Of a stretch of DNA of 13,926 bases, positions 9,279 to 13,926 are shown in pieces. The notes below the pieces were generated by a model. That model searched no databases, had not been told where the DNA came from, and was given only the letters and a program-made list of their open reading frames with translations. The stretch is taken from contig JANBPK010001726.1 in assembly GCA_027579435.1 (NCBI GenBank), positions 1-13,926 of the forward strand, given 5' to 3'. This DNA comes from Candolleomyces eurysporus (lineage: Eukaryota; Basidiomycota; Agaricomycetes; Agaricales; Psathyrellaceae). Each line of letters starts with the position of its first letter. Within the stretch, counting starts at the first letter, position 1. The translations under genes and the position numbers were made by a program.

Positions 9279-9507
9279 GGGCTAGGGTTGAGAGAAGGGC
9301 TGGGGCAGGGACCAAGGCTTTGGCCAAGATAAGGGCTGGGGCTAAGACCAAAACTTCAGCCTAGATGAGGGCTGGGTTGAGATGAGGGCTGAGGCAGGGA
9401 CCAGGGCTGGGATTGAGATGAGGGCTGGGGCAGGGGCCAGGGCTAGGGTTGAGATGAGGGCTGGGTGTAGAGACCAGGGCTAGCATTGGGGCCAGGGCAT
9501 AGGGCCT
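9279..9507. repeat. G-rich minisatellite, about 18-bp units in 36-bp pairs
   Basis: Units start with GGGCT and alternate between a GGGGCAGGGACCA type and a GGGTTGAGATGA type, for example GGGCTGGGGCAGGGACCA followed by GGGCTGGGATTGAGATGA. About twelve such units can be counted, the left ones more degenerate. The plus strand is strongly G-rich with many GGG/GGGG runs, so four-stranded G structures are possible. Open frames on the minus strand across it are a by-product of the repeat. Confidence 0.85.
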
Positions 9508-9980
9508 AGAACGGGTTGATCCGCATCTGGCCCGTGGCCGCACCCGTGGATTTCATCATTTCCAGATACAGATAGACACCCATCCTGTGGATTGCGGATG
9601 CATCTGCAAAATTGCAAGCTGCGAATTGCAGCTGGATGGCTACAGGGCCATTTGGGAGGTTATTTAAGAAGTAAATAAACTTTTATTATGCTACTATGTG
9701 GAATATACAACAGTTTAGGGAGATAGCAAGGATAGACATGAAAAAATAGTCAAAAAAAAACTGTTGAAAATTCGAAAAAAAATATATAACTCACCCAAAA
9801 CTTGTCTGTTTTGGGCGTTCTTGGGTTCGATTTGGAGCTTATGAGTCAGGGAATTGATCTGTACCAAAAAAAGGGTATTTTTGGCTAACTGGCATCTATC
9901 ACTGGTTTGAGGACCAAGTTTCTCTTCAACTCCTCTTATCATCTTTATTTTTCTCCATTTTCTCTTCTTTCAGTGCCTAT
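9508..9980. other. Candidate 3' flank of the hAT element
   Basis: No gene is seen. Near 9515-9605 are words such as ATCCGCATCTG, GCCGCACCCGTGGATTTC and GGATTGCGGATGCATCTGC, of the GGATGCGG type often found in subterminal regions of fungal hAT elements (recalled knowledge, not checked). The hAT coding fragment ends 600 bp to the right and is transcribed leftwards, so this could be its 3' terminal region. I could not find a terminal inverted repeat or an 8-bp target duplication. The rest is A/T-rich (several A runs at 9750-9790). Confidence 0.3.
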
Positions 9981-10383
9981 CATGTATGAAAAGTACCCAC
10001 ATATGGACTGCAGGTGTCTTTCATGTACAAAGAGTACTCACATATGGACTGCAGGTGTCTTCCATGCACAAAGAGTACTCTCATACAGACTATAGGTGTC
10101 TGCCATGTACAAGAATACTCTCATATAGACTACAGGTGACTGCCATGTACAAAAAATACTCTCATACAGACTGCAGGTGACCACCATGTACAAAAAATAC
10201 TCTCATAGAGACTGCAGGTGTCCACCATGTATGAAGAATACTCTCATAGAGACTGCAGGTGTCCACCATGTATGAAGAATACTCTTGTAAAGACTGCAGG
10301 TGANCCGCCATGTACAAAGAATACTCTTGTACAGACTGCAGGTGTCCGCCATGTACNAAAAATACTCTNCATACAGACTATGA
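9981..10383. repeat. 41-bp minisatellite, ten copies
   Basis: Units begin CATGTA at 9981, 10022, 10063 (CATGCA), 10104, 10144, 10185, 10226, 10267, 10309 and 10350, i.e. a spacing of 41 with single-base departures. Each unit has the order CATGTACAAA-GAATACTCTCATA-AGACTGCAGGTGTCC. The left copies carry CATATGGACTGCAGG, the right ones CATAGAGACTGCAGG or CTTGTA-AGACTGCAGG, so variants are grouped, as expected from local unit duplication. Three ambiguous bases (10304, 10357, 10369) fall inside it. As 41 is not a multiple of three, the open frames across it are not a conserved protein repeat. Confidence 0.95.
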
Positions 10384-10591
10384 AGGCAACTCATTCTCTT
10401 CCTTTCAACACTTGGAGATCAGCAGATGCTCAGTGGTTAATTTGGCACTTACTGATCATGATTCATATCTATGGGAGATTTGCAGCTGATCAGAAATAAA
10501 ACCAGTCATTATACAACTATTTTACTGCTGCCAAAATTCAGGAACAAAAAAAACCAGAAATACAAGGGAAAAAAACAAAGGATAAAATCTC
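10384..10591. other. Spacer between minisatellite and hAT stop codon
   Basis: About 200 bp, A-rich at 10545-10580. It lies directly 3' of the transposase stop on the minus strand and is probably its 3' untranslated region. No clear polyadenylation signal was identified. Confidence 0.4.
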
Positions 10592-10764
10592 TTAGTTGTC
10601 TTTGATTATCTTTGCAACCTCTCGCATACCAGGCCAAAAAGGGGCACTGCTCCAGGATCCTACTGTCATCTTTGCCTTGAAAGTCTGAGAGCTCATGCCA
10701 TGTTGCATGAAGTTAACTTGACAATGCCCAACAGAAAAGGAACGTTCGGCATCAACAGATGAAG

Positions 10765-10816
10765 CTGCAATAAAATCAGTGACATTGAAGAGAGAAGATT
10801 GAAAAAGNAAATTTAC
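10765..10816 (-). other. Intron 2 of the hAT remnant
   Basis: 52 nt, minus strand, GTAAAT at the donor and TTGCAG at the acceptor. Removing it joins Pro-(g) and (ct) into an Ala codon between SAP and SSVDAER, which restores the conserved hAT motif. That is the best evidence for the splice. It contains one ambiguous base. Confidence 0.8.
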
Positions 10817-11006
10817 CTGGTGCAGAGCAATAGTCAAGGGCCATCCGGGAGAGCCAAGGATACACAGTGCTGAGATTGTGCCAATACTTCAGATATCCAC
10901 CCTGCTTATCAATTTCAGCTTTCTTGATGATTGGATCCTTCAAGTACCGCTCTATTGAGTCAAGCAACTGGTCTTTACCATCGCTGTCTTCAACATCCGA
11001 TTTGGA

Positions 11007-11053
11007 CTATAAAAAATAAGAAATAATCCTTGGAACTGATAGAAGACACTTAC
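11007..11053 (-). other. Intron 1 of the hAT remnant
   Basis: 47 nt, minus strand, GTAAGT donor and TATAG acceptor. It joins exon ends in phase 0 (SGKSR then SKSDVEDSDG). The short length is typical of basidiomycete introns. Confidence 0.75.
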
Positions 11054-11207
11054 ACGAGACTTTCCACTCTTTTGTTGCTGTGGTTGTCGAGAGGACTGGT
11101 TGATCTGGCTGTAGCGAAGGTTGAAAATCTCAATGATTCACTTCTCAAGCTTTTGCTTGGCTGCTAAAGCAAAGCCATTATCCCTAGAGAAATATTTCAA
11201 CTTCTGG

Positions 11208-11464
11208 TGATGAGATTGGTGCTGCCGAGCTCAGAAACACACACACAAAACACTAACCACAACCTGTATACAAGCTGTGTATAGTCACGCAGTGTGAGAG
11301 TCAGGCCGCACGAAAGTCAAAGTGCGAGTTTGTGGGGGTTATAGAGTGAATTAAGAATACTAAGTTCTCTTGTTCTCTCTTTGATACACTCCACAGAACT
11401 AGAAATACCCTAGTGTACTGCTAGTAAGGTTCCTATTCTTTAGTAGTCACTCCTTATGACTGCT
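11208..11464 (-). repeat. LTR 3' module, inverted (module B; left palindrome arm)
   Basis: This matches the reverse complement of 12464-12716 along its length: TGATGAGAT-GTGCTGCC at the outer end, the ACACACACAAAAC tract, TAGTCACGCAGTGTGAGAGTC, GAGTGAATTAAGAATACT and CCTTATGAC at the inner end. Read on minus it ends ...CTCATCA, as do the other LTRs (CATCA), after a GT-rich stretch and TGAGC-T-GGCAGCAC, a layout like module C. The outer end falls exactly at the break in the hAT coding sequence, so an LTR-bearing element landed in the transposase gene. The inner end coincides with the module junction, and no A-type module follows in the matching orientation. Confidence 0.7.
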
Positions 11465-11826
11465 TAAGATCCTAAGATTCCAATGCAACTGATAGTTCAC
11501 GCCGTGTGAAATATATGCAGAAAAAGCTCGATAGATTCATTGATAAACGCAAGTAAAGATAAAACAACAGTGATACGATGATGCCACTCAAGTCAGTAGT
11601 TAGCGTGTATATATACTACTTTGAGCCGCGTAAAAATAGATAAAAGACACATGTGATAGATAAGCTCATAGCCAATAATAAGAGTCCAAGCAAAAGATAA
11701 AGAGAAAATAGNACCNGGTATTGGTAGAGGCCGCACCAAAATTGTAGCCGTGCGAGTCAGGCGTGCCTCTGAACGCCAAATTTAGATCACCATTTCCTTT
11801 CTGGTGAAGCCACGTGAGATGCCGAC
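11465..11826. other. Palindrome interior, left part
   Basis: No gene. AT-rich, with five plus-strand copies of a loose GCCGCNTGA-like word (11498, 11623, 11727, 11745, 11806). It has no clear copy elsewhere in the window. Two ambiguous bases lie at 11712 and 11716. Confidence 0.4.
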
Positions 11827-12463
11827 TGATGATCGAGAGTGGACGGGCATCCTTGCCCCACGTCCCCTACTCTTGTTGCTAGTCTCAAGCCGCTTGGGCA
11901 GGTACGGTTGCCTTGTCCGGCATCACCTGCACCTTTTTCCCCGATGCCAACGGTCGGTCTGGTCATTCCCTTGACTCAGGACTCGAGCCACTTCAGTTCC
12001 TTGTGCCGTGTCGGAGTTTATCCCAGCCACCCAGCCGCGCCACCAGCCATGGACTTTGTCGTTTCGAAAGACCATTTGTGCCGCTCTAGCACTTGTACTC
12101 GATTAATGTGAAGCCGCCTGATTCCTAGACCCTCTGATCGTGCCGCCTGAGTGTCCGGGCAGTTGCGTGTAAAAGGTATAAGACTTTCTGAAGCCGCCTG
12201 ACTTTTAGCACAGCATCAATTCAAGTAGCTTCTCCGGTCAGGGTATCATACAACTGGGGCGGCTTCAAGTTGACAGCCTCAAGTAGCTTCAACTCTCGTG
12301 TCCCTAGAGTCGTAGTACTAACTCTTTTCCTTCTCAAGCCGCGTGAACCTTATCGTTAGCATAGCTGTTCTTGTACTTAGAGACTCAGACCGCATCAAAT
12401 TGGTAGTTTATTATTGCAAAAAGTGAACTTATATTCGCTAAAACGGACGCGGTCATATCAGCG
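11827..12463 (+). repeat. LTR 5' module A2 (diverged copy of module A)
   Basis: The right part (about 12085-12463) is a diverged direct copy of 38-441: CTCTAGCAC, ACTCGATTAATGTGAAGCC, CAACTCTCGTG, AAGCCGCGTGAACCTTATCG, GCAAAAAGTGAAC and an end word CATATCAGCG at 12454-12463. The left part (11827-12084) is GC-richer, with no clear counterpart in the other A copies. The start is a guess: TGATG at 11827-11831 would pair with the terminal CATCA at 12712-12716. Followed directly by module B', it makes a complete-looking LTR of about 890 bp in plus orientation. A 90-codon open frame (11839-12111) inside is Pro/Ser-rich and not supported. Confidence 0.5.
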
Positions 12464-12716
12464 GTCATAAGGATTGACTACTTGGGAATTGGAATCTTAC
12501 TAGTTGTACACTAAGGTACTTCTAGTTTTGTGGAGTTTAACCAAGAGAGAACTTGAGAAACCCAGTATTCTTAATTCACTCAATAACCCCCACTTACTCG
12601 CACTTTGACTTTGTGCAGCCTGACTCTCACACTGCGTGACTGTACACAGCCTGGATATAGGTTGTGGTTGGTAGTTTTGTGTGTGTGTTCTGAGCTTGGC
12701 AGCACTGATCTCATCA
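12464..12716 (+). repeat. LTR 3' module B' (right palindrome arm)
   Basis: This is the inverted copy of 11208-11464, here in plus orientation and joined to module A2 at CATATCAGCG/GTCATAAGG. It ends in a GT-rich tract, TTCTGAGCTTGGCAGCACTG and CTCATCA at 12710-12716. No PBS-like TGG or gag follows: within 20 bp the sequence enters the inverted A' module. Confidence 0.7.
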
Positions 12717-12735
12717 CTGTTTCTCTGCTCAGAGT

Positions 12736-13199
12736 CGGTGATATGACCGTGTTTGCTTTTCGCAAATAAATACCCATTTTATTGAATATATCGTTCACCA
12801 TTCAATTAATGGACATGTCTAATTAATCTCTACATTATGAAACCCCTTCCAGTATTAAGATAACTTGCGTGGTACGAAGGATAACAAAAGAGTGCGTTAC
12901 TCTTGGGTTCACGAGAGTTGGAGTCTACTCAGGGACTGCTGACTCAGAGGCATGCCCACCATATACCCGAGATTAGGGTTTAGTAGGCCAGCTGGTTGAT
13001 GCCGCTTCAGATCAAACGGCCTACCCTGCAGCTGAACGGCCCCAATTTTATTACTAAAGCTATAGAGGTGGTTTCCTAGGCACTAAAAGAGCCAAACCTC
13101 TTGCGTGGCCTCACATCAATTGAGTATATTCAGTGCCAGAGCAGTGGGACAAGTCCCTAGGCATATAAAGAGACGATGTGGCAAGGTTTCAGCACATCA
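12736..13199 (-). repeat. LTR 5' module A' (inverted copy of module A)
   Basis: This is the reverse complement of 1-441, much closer to it than A2 is: CGGTGATATGAC at the inner end, TTTATT (AATAAA on minus) at 12777, the CTCTTGGGTTCACGAGAGTTG block at 12900, CCATATACCCGAGATTAGGG, ATCAAACGGCCTACCCTGCAG and CTTGCGTGGCCTCACAT. The outer end is set at CACATCA 13193-13199, i.e. TGATGTG on minus, because it mirrors the CATCA ends of the 3' modules. The alignable part stops at about 13183. No 3' module follows the junction; 19 bp of other sequence (12717-12735) separate it from module B'. Confidence 0.65.
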
Positions 13200-13471
13200 A
13201 ACAGCATGATGGCTGGCACAGCATGAGAAAGGAGCTCAAAGTACTCTGAAAGGAAGGTCGTTCATGGAAAGAGATAACCCAGAGGGTGGTCACAAGGGAC
13301 TTGCCAAGATAACCCAATTCAAGTAACAGAGGTCCAACTCCTCCTCACGCAGCTCAAGCAGAGGCATACCAAGGCAGCAGTTGGTAGAACCATAGACCAA
13401 CCACCCTCGATTGACTTCAGCATCCCTTTCGGCCAACCCAACAAGGCAAAGAAATCTATTAATAGTCATGG
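13200..13471. other. Unassigned segment between two inverted LTR modules, coding-like on plus
   Basis: About 270 bp. In one plus-strand frame, from about 13303, the reading is open and natural-looking (VTEVQLLLTQLKQRHTKAAV, then IDFSIPFGQPNKAKK). A neighbouring frame upstream gives MRKELKVL and EGRSWKEITQRVVTRDLPR, as if a single protein had been shifted by small indels. I do not recognise it. It could be a fragment of another retroelement polyprotein or of a host gene. It matches no other part of the window. Confidence 0.3.
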
Positions 13472-13926
13472 CGCTGATACAGCATTTGCCTGCATACCCT
13501 TAGAAAAATTGCAAATTAATAGAACTTTTCTTTGGAAGTCCTTCTGAATTAAAGTACTAAAGTAACGATAACGACTTATAGAACTTAGCATGTCTTCTGA
13601 ACATCGCAAAACCAAGAGTCAGAGCGGTTCCTGGCTTCGGACTTAGCAGCTCTTGAGAATCTGACTCAGTGACCCAAGTACGACGGTTTGGCAGTGGTGC
13701 TTTAAATTAGAAAGGCCCTGCAAACATATCCGAAGGGGTAGAGAAATAATTAAGAACCATAACTGCGTGTCTGACCTGGCGAGGTACAGCGTAGGAAGGG
13801 AGTCTGCACACTAAAGGGATATTTGCCCTGACATTCGCTAAGTGGAAAGTGTAACATAACTCTGTGGCTTCGAGGGCGTGATGGCAAATCTGTTAAGTCA
13901 AATAAACCTGACAGTTGCCAGATTCA
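13472..13926 (-). repeat. LTR 5' module D' (inverted copy of module D), runs off the window
   Basis: This is the reverse complement of about 5790-6180. It includes CACAGAG/TTCGAGG, GACTCCCTTCCTAC, GGGCCTTTC and CTTCTGAACAT on the appropriate strands, and ends at 13472 in TGTATCAGCG (minus), the module end word. Relative to D it has 59 extra bp bounded by two copies of AAGTTCTAT (minus strand, 13578-13586 and 13519-13527). It continues to the last base, so its LTR start lies outside. No C-like tail follows the junction. Confidence 0.7.

Larger units (their letters stand above)
10592..11207 (-). pseudogene. hAT-family transposase, C-terminal fragment with two introns
   Basis: On the minus strand three exons are visible: 11207-11054 (5' truncated), 11006-10817 and 10764-10592, with stop TAA at 10594-10592. 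Introns are 11053-11007 (GTAAGT...TATAG, 47 nt) and 10816-10765 (GTAAAT...TTGCAG, 52 nt); both joins keep frame. The joined C-terminus has the hAT dimerisation signature: YLKYWHNLSTVYPWLSRMA, then DYCSAP, then SSVDAERSFS, then a Trp/Pro-rich end (WSSAPFWPG). hAT transposases cut and paste DNA and dimerise through this domain. The upstream exon carries KLKYFSRDNGF and an in-frame TGA at 11140-11138. The DDE catalytic core is absent because the sequence ends at an LTR terminus at 11207/11208. Base 10808 in the second intron is ambiguous. Confidence 0.85.

Noticed and set aside
9823..9835. GGGTTCGATTTGG, resembling a tRNA or SINE B box
   Set aside because: No A box at the right distance, no cloverleaf, and no repeated copy elsewhere in the window.
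9981..10383. Possible CRISPR-like array
   Set aside because: The 41-bp units are contiguous, with no unique spacers, and the setting is a fungal transposon. It is an ordinary minisatellite.
9907..10499. Several short open frames across the 41-bp array giving Tyr/His/Cys-rich repeated peptides
   Set aside because: The unit length is not a multiple of three, so the peptide repeat changes frame each unit. It is a by-product of the minisatellite.
11839..12111. 90-codon Pro/Ser-rich plus-strand frame
   Set aside because: It lies inside an LTR-type repeat, has no counterpart in the related module A copies, and shows no motif.

Overview
The window looks like repeat-rich, gene-poor DNA of a filamentous fungus, most likely a basidiomycete of the Agaricomycetes. 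The evidence is a decayed Ty3/Gypsy gag-protease-RT region of the type common in that group, and a hAT transposase fragment split by two very short introns (47 and 52 nt) with good GT/AG borders. No intact host gene is convincing. All repeat comparisons below were made by eye and not by alignment software.

Layout, left to right: (1) 1-1172, a long LTR made of two parts: a 5' part (module A, 1-441) and a 3' part (module C, 442-1172, ending in CATCA), followed by a primer-binding-site-like TGG at 1178. (2) 1277-4744, a Ty3/Gypsy gag, protease and RT-leader reading frame with about ten in-frame stops and at least four frameshifts, cut off inside RT. (3) 4799-5565, a second copy of module C in the opposite orientation. 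(4) 5566-6437, an LTR of a related family (module D plus a C-like tail). (5) 6438-9250, mostly unassigned DNA with a 101-codon open frame right after the LTR and a degenerate coding-like stretch near 7.8-8.2 kb. (6) 9255-10383, an A-rich tract, a G-rich 18/36-bp minisatellite, a short region with GGATGCGG-like words, and ten copies of a 41-bp minisatellite. (7) 10592-11207, the C-terminus of a hAT transposase on the minus strand, cut off exactly where an LTR end begins. (8) 11208-13199, a nested set of LTR pieces (B minus, A2 plus, B' plus, A' minus), including a palindrome with arms of about 255 bp. (9) 13472-13926, an inverted copy of module D that runs off the window.

The main observation is that the LTR-like repeats are modular. 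Five 5' modules (A, A2, A', D, D') end in the same short word, close to CATATCACCG. Four 3' modules (C, C', B, B') start exactly there, and the D tail follows it too. Several copies are broken precisely at this junction. That fits mosaic LTRs and repeated breakage at the R-region boundary. Nothing in the window acts as a working pathway: the genes are mobile-element remnants, related by nesting and shared LTR ends and not by function.
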